Shown here: positions 17,068 through 24,410 of the stretch, piece after piece | How positions within the stretch are numbered: the stretch's first letter is position 1 | Layout: the number at the start of each line of letters is the position of its first letter | Assembly: GCF_014651635.1 (NCBI RefSeq) | Contig: NZ_BMXG01000020.1 | Coordinates: 16,608-80,607, forward strand | Reading direction: 5' to 3' | Origin: Cerasicoccus arenae | Lineage (GTDB): Bacteria; Verrucomicrobiota; Verrucomicrobiia; Opitutales; Cerasicoccaceae | DNA length: 64,000 nt | Made by a program: the position numbers and the translations under genes | The notes under the pieces: model-generated | What the model saw: the letters and a program-made list of their open reading frames with translations, nothing else | Database searches by the model: none | Told to the model about the DNA's origin: nothing

Positions 17068-17718
17068 ATGAGCAATATGCCAAATAATCAAGGTCGCCAA
17101 GGTGGCGGCAATCGTCCAGGCGGTGGCAATCGCCCAGGTGGCGGTAACCGTCAAGGTGGCGGCGAACGTGGCGGACGCCGTCGCGATCGTAATGACCGCA
17201 ATCGCGGCCAGCAGCAAGAGCCAGAAGGTCCAGAGTACATTGAGAAGGTGGTTCACATCAATCGTTGCGCTAAGGTCGTTAAGGGTGGCCGTCGCTTTAG
17301 CTTTGCCGCACTCGTTGTGTGTGGTGATGGCAAGGGACAGGTTGGACTCGGCTACGGGAAAGCGAAGGAAGTGCCAGAAGCCATTCGCAAGGGTACAGAG
17401 CGTGCACGCGCTAGCATGGAAAACATGCGTCTGAAGGGCACCACTATCCCCCACGAGTGCGTGGGCGTGAAGGACGGTGGCCGAGTGATGCTTCGTCCGG
17501 CTACGGACGGAACGGGCGTTATCGCAGGGGGCGGTGTTCGCGCAGTGCTTGAAGCGGTAGGCATTCATAACATCTTGTCCAAGTCACTGGGCTCGAATAC
17601 ACCGTTCGCCATGGTGAACGCCACGATGGCCGCGCTACGCCAGCTACGTTCCGCTGAGGAGATATCTCGCTTAAAGGCCAAGGAAACTGAAACTGCTCCT
17701 GCAGCATCTCTTGTTTAA
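17068..17718 (+). CDS. rpsE: 30S ribosomal protein S5 with Gly/Arg-rich N-terminal extension (uS5)
   Basis: 216 residues against 166 in E. coli. Residues from about 55 onward are ordinary S5: [21 protein letters not shown], the [24 protein letters not shown]-binding motif and [21 protein letters not shown]. Residues 1-55 are an added tail of repeated PGGGNR and RQGGG units then an Arg/Asp/Asn-rich stretch, resembling an RGG-type disordered RNA-binding tail. S5 lines the mRNA entry channel, so the tail could contact mRNA or rRNA; this is inference. The expected next gene rpmD (L30) is missing. Confidence 0.95.
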   Translation: MSNMPNNQGRQGGGNRPGGGNRPGGGNRQGGGERGGRRRDRNDRNRGQQQEPEGPEYIEKVVHINRCAKVVKGGRRFSFAALVVCGDGKGQVGLGYGKAKEVPEAIRKGTERARASMENMRLKGTTIPHECVGVKDGGRVMLRPATDGTGVIAGGGVRAVLEAVGIHNILSKSLGSNTPFAMVNATMAALRQLRSAEEISRLKAKETETAPAASLV

Positions 17719-17729
17719 CTTTATGAACA

Positions 17730-17761
17730 ACGGGAGGGTATAAAAATTACCCAGTTCCCGT
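17730..17761 (+). promoter_or_regulatory. Bulged stem-loop in the rplO leader
   Basis: ACGGGA (17730-17735) pairs with TCCCGT (17756-17761), and GGGTA (17736-17740) with TACCC (17748-17752), with a seven-base loop TAAAAAT and a three-base bulge AGT. It ends 12 bases before the rplO ATG and occupies most of the 55-bp space where rpmD usually lies. Possible site for translational control. Confidence 0.45.
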
Positions 17762-17773
17762 GAAAACCAAGTC

Positions 17774-18250
17774 ATGAAACTTCACACTCTGAAAAACGTC
17801 CCAGGCGCCCGCAGCCGTCGCAAACGCGTCGGTATCGGGGAAGGCTCTGGACGTGGCAAAACATCCACCCACGGTCAAAAGGGTCAAAAGGCCCGCTCCG
17901 GCGGTAGTATCCGTATCGGTTTTGAAAGTGGTCACATTCCGCTCTATCGTCGCTTGCCGCAGCGCGGGTTTAATAACTACCGATTCCGTAACGACTACGC
18001 CATTGTTAACTTAGGCGACCTAGAACGCGTCGAAGGCGATGTCGTTGATCGTGATGTTTTGGTTAACTCTGGCCTGGTTCGTTCCAGTGCCAAACAGATC
18101 AAGGTACTCGGCGACGGTGATCTTACTCGCGCACTGACCGTATCGGCGGATAAATTTTCCGGTTCGGCCCAGAGCAAAATCGAAGCTGCTGGTGGCAAGA
18201 TAATTGTCGTTGGCGAATCTGCCGAGAAGGCTCCGGAATCCGCCGAGTAA
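17774..18250 (+). CDS. rplO: 50S ribosomal protein L15 (uL15)
   Basis: 158 residues. It starts MKLHTLKNVPGARSRRKRVGIGEGSGRGKTSTHGQKGQKAR when read in parts, with GFESGHIPLYRRLPQRGFNN after it, the standard L15 glycine-rich N-terminal arm. The C-terminal domain ends with a short acidic tail (SAEKAPESAE). It follows rpsE directly, with no rpmD between them, and precedes secY. Confidence 0.97.
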   Translation: MKLHTLKNVPGARSRRKRVGIGEGSGRGKTSTHGQKGQKARSGGSIRIGFESGHIPLYRRLPQRGFNNYRFRNDYAIVNLGDLERVEGDVVDRDVLVNSGLVRSSAKQIKVLGDGDLTRALTVSADKFSGSAQSKIEAAGGKIIVVGESAEKAPESAE

Positions 18251-18285
18251 TTTATTCGTTCTCTCGAATTCCGGAGTAACCGGGC

Positions 18286-18314
18286 TTGACGCGGATTGAC
18301 CGGTGCATTTTATC
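18286..18314 (+). promoter_or_regulatory. Candidate internal promoter for secY
   Basis: TTGACG (18286-18291) and TTTATC (18309-18314) are separated by exactly 17 bp in the gap after rplO. It would start transcription near 18321, ahead of the preferred secY ATG at 18353, and could give secY and the alpha block independent expression. Confidence 0.45.
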
Positions 18315-18352
18315 GGCCCATTCGCGTCATTTTATTTCGACCGCTGTCTCCA

Positions 18353-19864
18353 ATGTTCAACGCTTTCGTAAACTGCTTTAAAATTGCCGAACTTAGGACT
18401 AAGATCCTGTTCACGTTCGGAATGATATTCATCGCCCGCGTGGGCGCGAACATCCCGCTACCCGGGGTGGATCCGCGTCCATTGCAGCAATATTTCGCTG
18501 ATGCGGCGGATGGGGGGCTATTCGGCCTCTATAACATGTTTACCGGGGGGGCGTTGCTCAATGGAGCAATTTTCGCACTCGGCATTATGCCGTATATTAG
18601 TGCGTCTATTATTTTGCAGCTCATGGGGGCTGTAGTGCCGACACTCGCTCGTTTGCAGCAAGAAGGTGAATCTGGCCGCCAGAAGATTACGCAGTACACG
18701 CGTTACTTGACCATAGCTATTGCATTGGTGCAATCCGTTCTCTTGAACCTGACGTTGCTGCGTAATCCCGGTGAGTTCTTTCAGGGGTTCTCTGTAGAGC
18801 AGTATGGCAGTATTGTGGTGATCAATCCGACCATGTTCTTGATCACCTCAACAATCTTCCTGACCGCAGGCACTGTCCTGCTCATGTGGATTGGTGAGCA
18901 GATCACCCAGCGAGGCATTGGCAACGGTATTTCTTTGCTGATCACGATTGGTATTTTGGCGGATCTTCCGTCTGCTGTTAGCTATGCGTTTAATGGACTC
19001 TTTGCTCCAGCCGGTGCTGCGGTTACTATTTCCATCCCACAGTTTGTGGCGATGATTACCTTCTTGGTGGCGGTCATTGCGGCCATTGTGTCGGTGACGC
19101 AGGCCACGAGGAAAATTCCGGTACAATACGCGAAACGAATGGTAGGTCGGCGCGTGATGGGAGGGCAAAGCTCTTTCCTCCCCCTCAAGGTCAACTATGC
19201 GGGTGTGATGCCAGTCATTTTTGCGAGTGCTATTTTGATGTTTCCAACCTACCTTCTGGGTGCGCTTGCAGGTGCGACAGGACAAGATTTTTTCCGTGAC
19301 ATTGGCGCATGGCTCAGCCCAGGGCACTGGTTCTATTATTTGTTCTATAGTATGTTGATCATGGGCTTCTCCTATTTCTGGGTGTCCATTATGTTCAAGC
19401 CGATCCAGATTGCCGATGAACTCAAGCGCAATGGCGGCTATATTCCTGGAGTTCGTCCTGGTGAGCCTACCGCTAAGTTCCTCGACTTTGTAATGACGCG
19501 TCTGACTCTTGCCGGCGCAATCTTCCTGACAATCATTGCTATTATGCCATTGCTTTTGGGTGAGTGGTTGAAAATTCCATGGAAGGTTACACAATTCTTT
19601 GGTGGTACTGGCACACTGATCGCCGTAGGCGTTACTTTGGACACGATGCGCCAGATTGAGACTTTCCTGCTTAATCGTCACTACGATGGCTTCCTGAAAA
19701 AGGGTAAGGCACGCAATCGTTCAAAGACTTCACGCACACGCCAATTGGTGGATGTATCTGAAGTTAAAACCATGAATGTGGGAATGCTTTGGACCGCTTG
19801 TGGTGTTCTGCTTGTGGTTGGCTTGGTTTCTTGGTTGCTGCTTCAACTTGGCATCGTCAAGTAG
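18353..19864 (+). CDS. secY: Protein translocase subunit SecY
   Basis: 503 residues from the ATG at 18353 (MFNAFVNCFKIAELRTKILFT). The frame is open from 18296, but the extra 19 residues do not fit SecY and would overlap a promoter-like sequence. SecY is the channel of the Sec translocon. Ten hydrophobic segments are visible, with the plug-region pattern GANIPLPGVDP, the EQITQRGIGNGISLLI loop and the cytoplasmic QYAKRMVGRR and KRNGGYIPGVRPG loops. adk, which often follows, is absent; map is next after 29 bp. Confidence 0.97.
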   Translation: MFNAFVNCFKIAELRTKILFTFGMIFIARVGANIPLPGVDPRPLQQYFADAADGGLFGLYNMFTGGALLNGAIFALGIMPYISASIILQLMGAVVPTLARLQQEGESGRQKITQYTRYLTIAIALVQSVLLNLTLLRNPGEFFQGFSVEQYGSIVVINPTMFLITSTIFLTAGTVLLMWIGEQITQRGIGNGISLLITIGILADLPSAVSYAFNGLFAPAGAAVTISIPQFVAMITFLVAVIAAIVSVTQATRKIPVQYAKRMVGRRVMGGQSSFLPLKVNYAGVMPVIFASAILMFPTYLLGALAGATGQDFFRDIGAWLSPGHWFYYLFYSMLIMGFSYFWVSIMFKPIQIADELKRNGGYIPGVRPGEPTAKFLDFVMTRLTLAGAIFLTIIAIMPLLLGEWLKIPWKVTQFFGGTGTLIAVGVTLDTMRQIETFLLNRHYDGFLKKGKARNRSKTSRTRQLVDVSEVKTMNVGMLWTACGVLLVVGLVSWLLLQLGIVK

Positions 19865-19893
19865 GCAAATTCGCTTCGATTAAACCAATTCAC

Positions 19894-20685
19894 ATGCTTC
19901 GACGTCGTCACACCAGCTACCGATCCTCACGCCCGGATGAAGAAGTTCAGGGGGTGCGGGAAGCTTGCGTTGTGGCTGCGACAGTACTCGATAAGTTGTG
20001 CAAAATGGTGGCTTCAGGTGTTTGCACCTATGATATCGATCTAGCTGGTAAAAAACTGATTGCTGATATGGGGGCCCAAAGCGCTTGTTATAACTATCAG
20101 GCCGAGAACAAAATTTATCCTGCCCACACTTGCCTTTCCGTAAATGACGAAGTCGTGCACGGGATTGGAAAGCTCGATGTTGTCCTTAAAGAGGGTGATA
20201 ATATTACAGTGGACGTTTGCGTGAAATATAAAGGCTTCGTTGGTGATAACGCTCGTACCTTGGTCATCGGCGAAGCTAGTGAGGAGATGAAGCTACTGGT
20301 GGATCGGACCCGAGAGGCACTTGATTTGGGTATTGCGCAAGCGCGCGCCGGTAATCGGGTAGGGGACATTTCTCATGCCGTCCAGAGTTTTGTCGAAGGA
20401 CACGGCTACAGCGTGGTTCGTAATTTCGTAGGCCATGGAGTCGGGCGCAGTATGCATGAAGATCCGCAGATACCAAATTTTGGCCGGAAGAAGTCTGGCG
20501 CAAAGCTATATCCTGGCATGACACTCGCAATTGAGCCAATGGTACTCGCCGGTCGTCATGAAATTGACATCGATGATGATCAATGGACAGCTCGTACTCG
20601 AGACCGAAAACCAGCGGCACATTTTGAGCACATCGTCCTCGTGACCGAGGACGAACCCGAAATTTTAACAATTCCTGAAAAATAA
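19894..20685 (+). CDS. map: Methionine aminopeptidase, type I
   Basis: 263 residues from the ATG at 19894 (MLRRRHTSYRSSRP); the frame extends upstream into secY in another phase. It removes the initiator Met from nascent proteins. All five metal ligands are in place: the Asp pair in VDVCVKYKGFVGDNART, His in GHGVGRSMHEDPQIPNFG, Glu in AIEPMV and Glu in AHFEHIVLV. The insert DQWTARTRDRKPA before the last Glu is normal for type I. Co-transcription with secY and rpsM is expected. No infA or rpmJ follows. Confidence 0.96.
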   Translation: MLRRRHTSYRSSRPDEEVQGVREACVVAATVLDKLCKMVASGVCTYDIDLAGKKLIADMGAQSACYNYQAENKIYPAHTCLSVNDEVVHGIGKLDVVLKEGDNITVDVCVKYKGFVGDNARTLVIGEASEEMKLLVDRTREALDLGIAQARAGNRVGDISHAVQSFVEGHGYSVVRNFVGHGVGRSMHEDPQIPNFGRKKSGAKLYPGMTLAIEPMVLAGRHEIDIDDDQWTARTRDRKPAAHFEHIVLVTEDEPEILTIPEK

Positions 20686-20758
20686 GCTTTTCATTGCGGG
20701 CTAATTTGCTATTTTCTCCGCTTTTCCCTGTTTACACATCCAACATATTTAACAAGAA

Positions 20759-21127
20759 ATGCCACGTTTACTTGGAGTCGACATCCCCAGCGGTAAGAAG
20801 ATAGAATACTCGCTGCAATATATTTATGGCGTCGGTCCGACCCGCGCTAAGAAACTGTGCGAACAGACCGGTATTGATCCTGACCGCCGGACCCATGAAC
20901 TCAGCGAAGAAGAACTGAATAAGTTTTCCCAGCAAATCCAGGAAGATGGTTATCCGGTAGAGGGTGACCTCCGCCGCGAAGTCATTGGTAATCTCAAGCG
21001 CCTGCAGGCCATTCGCTGCTACCGTGGTGCTCGTCATCAGCGTGGTTTACCGGTTAGAGGTCAGCGTACTTCGACCAATGCACGTACCCGCAAGGGCGGT
21101 CGTAAGACTGTAGGCAGTAAGAAATAG
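20759..21127 (+). CDS. rpsM: 30S ribosomal protein S13 (uS13)
   Basis: 122 residues. It begins MPRLLGVDIPSGKKIEYSLQYIYGVGPTRAKKLCE when read across two segments and ends with RGQRTSTNARTRKGGRKTVGSKK. S13 contacts S19 and the P-site tRNA. The 73-bp gap after map has no room for infA and shows no rpmJ frame, so these genes must be elsewhere or absent. rpsK follows 15 bp later. Confidence 0.97.
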   Translation: MPRLLGVDIPSGKKIEYSLQYIYGVGPTRAKKLCEQTGIDPDRRTHELSEEELNKFSQQIQEDGYPVEGDLRREVIGNLKRLQAIRCYRGARHQRGLPVRGQRTSTNARTRKGGRKTVGSKK

Positions 21128-21142
21128 TAACTTTTAAAAACG

Positions 21143-21679
21143 ATGAGCGAAGAAGAACAAAAGCAAGCAGCAGAGGCTGTCGCCGCGACCCAGGAAGTTG
21201 CGGAAGTTAAGCCTGTTGACGCTGAAGCACCTGCCGAAGGCGAGGAGAAGAAATCGGGTCAGCCCAGTGCGAAGGATTTGTTGACCGAAGATCTCGGTAT
21301 CGGCAAAATCCGCAAGGCAAAGGGAAGTAAGAACATCCACTCGGGTGTTGTGCATATTTTAGCGACCTTTAATAATACAAAGGTTACGTTCACTGACACA
21401 AACGGCAACGTTATCTCTTGGTCAAGTGCCGGTAAGATGAATTTCCGTGGTTCTCGCAAGTCCACCGCTTATGCCGCACAAGTTGTTACACAAGATGCTG
21501 GCAAGGTTGCACTTTCACACGGTTTGAAGGAAGTTACCGTTAAGGTTAAAGGTCCAGGAATGGGCCGCGATTCAGCTATCCGTGCTCTTCAGAGTCTGGG
21601 CTTGGTTGTCACTGGCATTACGGATGTGACTCCAGTCCCTCACAACGGCTGCCGCCCACCAAAGCGCCGCCGCGTCTAA
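21143..21679 (+). CDS. rpsK: 30S ribosomal protein S11 with acidic N-terminal extension (uS11)
   Basis: 178 residues against 129 in E. coli. The S11 core starts near residue 58 ([23 protein letters not shown]) and includes [13 protein letters not shown], the [20 protein letters not shown] helix and the closing [17 protein letters not shown] end (here [13 protein letters not shown]). The first 55 residues are rich in Glu, Ala and Lys ([19 protein letters not shown]...) and look disordered. S11 lies on the 30S platform near the E site, so an acidic tail there is unexpected. Start choice is fixed by the 15-bp gap to rpsM. Confidence 0.95.
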   Translation: MSEEEQKQAAEAVAATQEVAEVKPVDAEAPAEGEEKKSGQPSAKDLLTEDLGIGKIRKAKGSKNIHSGVVHILATFNNTKVTFTDTNGNVISWSSAGKMNFRGSRKSTAYAAQVVTQDAGKVALSHGLKEVTVKVKGPGMGRDSAIRALQSLGLVVTGITDVTPVPHNGCRPPKRRRV

Positions 21680-21696
21680 TTTTTTCTTTTTTCTCA

Positions 21697-21724
21697 GCTT
21701 TTCGGTGATGGCAATCCGGGAAGC
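21697..21724 (+). promoter_or_regulatory. Nine-pair hairpin in the rpsD leader
   Basis: GCTTTTCGG (21697-21705) pairs with CCGGGAAGC (21716-21724), including two G-U pairs, around a ten-base loop TGATGGCAAT. It lies in the 82-bp spacer between rpsK and rpsD. S4, the rpsD product, is a known autogenous regulator of alpha operons, so a leader site here is plausible. Confidence 0.4.
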
Positions 21725-21761
21725 GTTATTCAACGAGACTGCCAACCAAAATTAACCAATT

Positions 21762-22370
21762 ATGGCTCGTTATACCGGACCAACTACACGAATTAATCGC
21801 CGCTTTGGGCAGGCAATTTTCCCGCCCAACAAGGCATTTGAGCGCAAGCCTTACCTTCCTGGGCAGCATGGCCCACGCCTGCGTCGCAAGTCATCTGATT
21901 ACGCAATCGGCCTGAACGAGAAGCAAAAGCTTCGCTACATGTTCGGTTTGACTGAAAAGCAGTTCCGCCTGACTTTTGCTAAGGCAAAAGCACAGCGTGG
22001 CGTTACTGGTGAGATTTTCCTACGTTTGTTGGAAATGCGGCTAGACAATGTTGTTTATCGTCTTGGCTTAGCTAAGACACGCAGTGCATCCCGCCAATTT
22101 GTTAATCATGGACACATTAAGGTTAACGGCCACAAGGTCGATATCCCTAGTTTTTCGGTTCAGCCTGGTGACATTGTAGAAGTGCGTGAACGCACTTCCT
22201 CGCGCCAACTCGCTACCCGTTGCTTGGAAGAGACACAGTTCCGCACCGTCCCAGCATGGATGACGATGGAGCGCGATGCCATTCGCGGCACCGCTAATCG
22301 CGAGCCAGCAGTCGATGAGATGGAGCAGGACATCAATCTGCAGATCATCGTTGAATACTATAGCCGATAA
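21762..22370 (+). CDS. rpsD: 30S ribosomal protein S4, zinc-free type (uS4)
   Basis: 202 residues. It starts MARYTGPTTRINRRFGQAIF and lacks the N-terminal cysteines of the zinc form. The S4 RNA-binding domain is clear: LEMRLDNVVYRLGLAKTRSASRQFVNHGHIKVNGHKVDIPS. The C-terminus has VPAWM and ends NLQIIVEYYSR, both typical. S4 initiates 30S assembly and in several bacteria represses its operon. The spacer before it carries a hairpin. Confidence 0.97.
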   Translation: MARYTGPTTRINRRFGQAIFPPNKAFERKPYLPGQHGPRLRRKSSDYAIGLNEKQKLRYMFGLTEKQFRLTFAKAKAQRGVTGEIFLRLLEMRLDNVVYRLGLAKTRSASRQFVNHGHIKVNGHKVDIPSFSVQPGDIVEVRERTSSRQLATRCLEETQFRTVPAWMTMERDAIRGTANREPAVDEMEQDINLQIIVEYYSR

Positions 22371-22441
22371 CATTTCAGAGGAGACTCGTTTTCCTTTTTC
22401 CAATTTCGCCCGCGGCCTATCACACAATCAATCCGGAAGCA

Positions 22442-23488
22442 ATGAGCACTGTCGAAGAAGCACCAGCCACCGACACCCACTTCAATTCGCGCACTAAACG
22501 TCTCGGTAAGTTCGAGTTGCCCAAGCGTCTCGTCAAAGACGAGTCGACGGCCACAGAAACTTACGCGTCGTTTGCCGCCGAGCCATTTGAAACAGGTTAT
22601 GGTCACACCATTGGCAATAGCCTACGCCGCATCTTGTTGAGCTCAATCGAAGGCGCTGCCTTTAGCTCGGTCAAGATCGACAACGTCGATCACGAATTCC
22701 AAAGTTTGGACGGAGTTGTCGAAGACATCACCGACATCGTCCTGAATCTCAAGAAGGTACTCCTGGTTTCACACAAGCGTGAACCCGTCAAGCTTCTGCT
22801 TGACGTAAATAAGGAAGGCGTCGTCACAGCAGGTGACATTAAGCCTGACTCTAACGTAGAAGTACTCAACCCAGACCAAGTAATCTGCACGCTGGATAAA
22901 CCCATGCGTTTCTTGGCAGAGTTTGAGGTGCGAGTTGGTCGTGGTTACGCAACGGCTGAGCAGAACAAGCCTGAAGAGCAAATTATTGGATTAATTCCGA
23001 TCGACTCTCTTTTCAGTCCGGTTCGCTTAGTTAAATACTATGTCGAGCAGACTCGTGTTGGTCAAATGACCGATTACGATAAGCTAATTCTTGAAATCAC
23101 GACTGACGGTCGAGTAACTCCAGACGACGCACTTAAGGAATCCGCAGCGATTTTACGTCACCACTTGGATGTATTCGACCAAGTAAGCCGCGAAACGGTT
23201 GAATTCGATCACGAGACGAAGGAGATCAGCGAAGAGCAAAACCGCCTCCGCAAGCTTCTGAACATGAGCGTGAATGAAATCGAGCTCTCAGTTCGCGCTG
23301 CTAACTGCCTCAACAACGCCAATATCACAACAGTTGGTGAGCTGGCGATGAAAACTGAGCAGGAAATGCTCAAATATCGCAACTTCGGTAAGAAGTCGCT
23401 CAATGAAATTAAGGCCAAGCTCGAGCAGCTTGGATTGTCCTTGGGTATGAAGCTTGACGAGCGTTTGCTCGAAAAAATCGGCGACTAA
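22442..23488 (+). CDS. rpoA: DNA-directed RNA polymerase subunit alpha
   Basis: 348 residues. The N-terminal assembly domain starts after a 30-residue tail and contains FAAEPFETGYGHTIGNSLRRILLSSIEGAAFSSVKID, the dimer interface. The C-terminal domain, connected by a linker near 240-270, carries the UP-element and activator surface: SVRAANCLNNANITTVGELA and RNFGKKSLNEIKAKLEQLGL. The gene lies between rpsD and rplQ as in most alpha operons. Confidence 0.98.
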   Translation: MSTVEEAPATDTHFNSRTKRLGKFELPKRLVKDESTATETYASFAAEPFETGYGHTIGNSLRRILLSSIEGAAFSSVKIDNVDHEFQSLDGVVEDITDIVLNLKKVLLVSHKREPVKLLLDVNKEGVVTAGDIKPDSNVEVLNPDQVICTLDKPMRFLAEFEVRVGRGYATAEQNKPEEQIIGLIPIDSLFSPVRLVKYYVEQTRVGQMTDYDKLILEITTDGRVTPDDALKESAAILRHHLDVFDQVSRETVEFDHETKEISEEQNRLRKLLNMSVNEIELSVRAANCLNNANITTVGELAMKTEQEMLKYRNFGKKSLNEIKAKLEQLGLSLGMKLDERLLEKIGD

Positions 23489-23523
23489 TTCCCACCTTAC
23501 TAATAACAGAAATATTTTAGACA

Positions 23524-24054
23524 ATGCGTCACCGCAATCACCGTCACAGCTTGGGCGTTACCAAGGAGCACCGCGAGGCGCTCATGGCAAATCTCGCCGC
23601 TGCGCTATTCCGCCACGGCCGGATTGAGACCACCTTGGCCAAGGCCAAGGCTCTACGTCCGTTCGCTGAAAAACTTATCACTCTGGCTAAGAAGGCCGCC
23701 GCAACGGACGATACCGCCCGTAAGCTGCATTGTCGCCGTCAGGCAATTGCACGCGTGCGTGATAAAGCTGCTGTGAAGCAGCTCTTCGACGAGCGTGCAA
23801 GTGAGTTCACCAACCGCACAGGCGGCTACATCCGCATCTATAAGCTGATCCAGCGCGAGAGCGATGGCGCAGCCATGGGGGTGGTCGAACTGATCGCTGG
23901 AAGCGACGAAGGCTACACCAAACCGAAGCGCACCCGCAAGCCTGCCAAAAAGGTTAAGACTGAAGCGAAGGCCGTTGAAGCCGAAGCATCAGTAGCAGTT
24001 GAGCCAGAGGTAGCCGACAGCGCCGTGTCGACTGAAGAGGAGAAGAAGGACTAA
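23524..24054 (+). CDS. rplQ: 50S ribosomal protein L17 with charged C-terminal extension (bL17)
   Basis: 176 residues against about 120 to 130 usually. The core is standard: MRHRNHRHSLGVTKEHREALMANLAAALFRHGRIETTLAKAKALR when read in parts, and RTGGYIRIYKL near residue 100. From about residue 125 a Lys/Pro then Glu/Val/Ala-rich tail follows (KRTRKPAKKVKTEAKAVEAE and on). It is the last gene of the cluster, followed by a strong hairpin terminator. Confidence 0.96.
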   Translation: MRHRNHRHSLGVTKEHREALMANLAAALFRHGRIETTLAKAKALRPFAEKLITLAKKAAATDDTARKLHCRRQAIARVRDKAAVKQLFDERASEFTNRTGGYIRIYKLIQRESDGAAMGVVELIAGSDEGYTKPKRTRKPAKKVKTEAKAVEAEASVAVEPEVADSAVSTEEEKKD

Positions 24055-24090
24055 TATTCCCGACTCTTCAGAGCCTTGAGTTTACGGATC

Positions 24091-24136
24091 GGCGCGCACC
24101 TGCCAGCAGGGCGCGCCATCTTGTTTACTTTTTCAA
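24091..24136 (+). terminator. Intrinsic terminator closing the ribosomal protein cluster
   Basis: GGCGCGC (24091-24097), a one-base bulge, CCTGC, loop CA, GCAGG and GCGCGCC (to 24117) form a 12-pair GC-rich stem, followed by TTGTTTACTTTTT. It lies 37 bp after the rplQ stop, well placed to end the transcript. Confidence 0.85.
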
Positions 24137-24154
24137 TGATATCCCCAGCCCAGC

Positions 24155-24388
24155 ATGATCGATATTGGATTTTCCTGGTTCACTTTGCTCTATGTGGCAG
24201 CGGGATTGCTTACAGTATTCGGACTCTGGCTCTACTATGACTGGCGCGACAAACATCTTTACGAACGGGAGCGCGCTCGCGTGGCCTTCCATTGTATTAA
24301 ATGTGGCCAAGTCTACTCTGCTCGGAAACGGGCGGAGGTGGCTGCTTGCCCCTCTTGCGGTTATGAAAACCATAAACTAAAGTTTTAA
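24155..24388 (+). CDS. Small membrane-anchored zinc-ribbon protein, unknown function
   Basis: 77 residues. One hydrophobic helix (about residues 6-27, [23 protein letters not shown] in part) is followed by a basic, acidic-mixed linker and a zinc ribbon formed by CIKCGQ and CPSCGYEN. The arrangement predicts a cytosolic metal-binding domain tethered to the inner membrane. It lies between the rplQ terminator and guaA (22 bp), so probably co-transcribed with guaA. I do not know the family name. Confidence 0.75.
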   Translation: MIDIGFSWFTLLYVAAGLLTVFGLWLYYDWRDKHLYERERARVAFHCIKCGQVYSARKRAEVAACPSCGYENHKLKF

Positions 24389-24410
24389 TTTAGCACCAAC
24401 TACTTTTATT

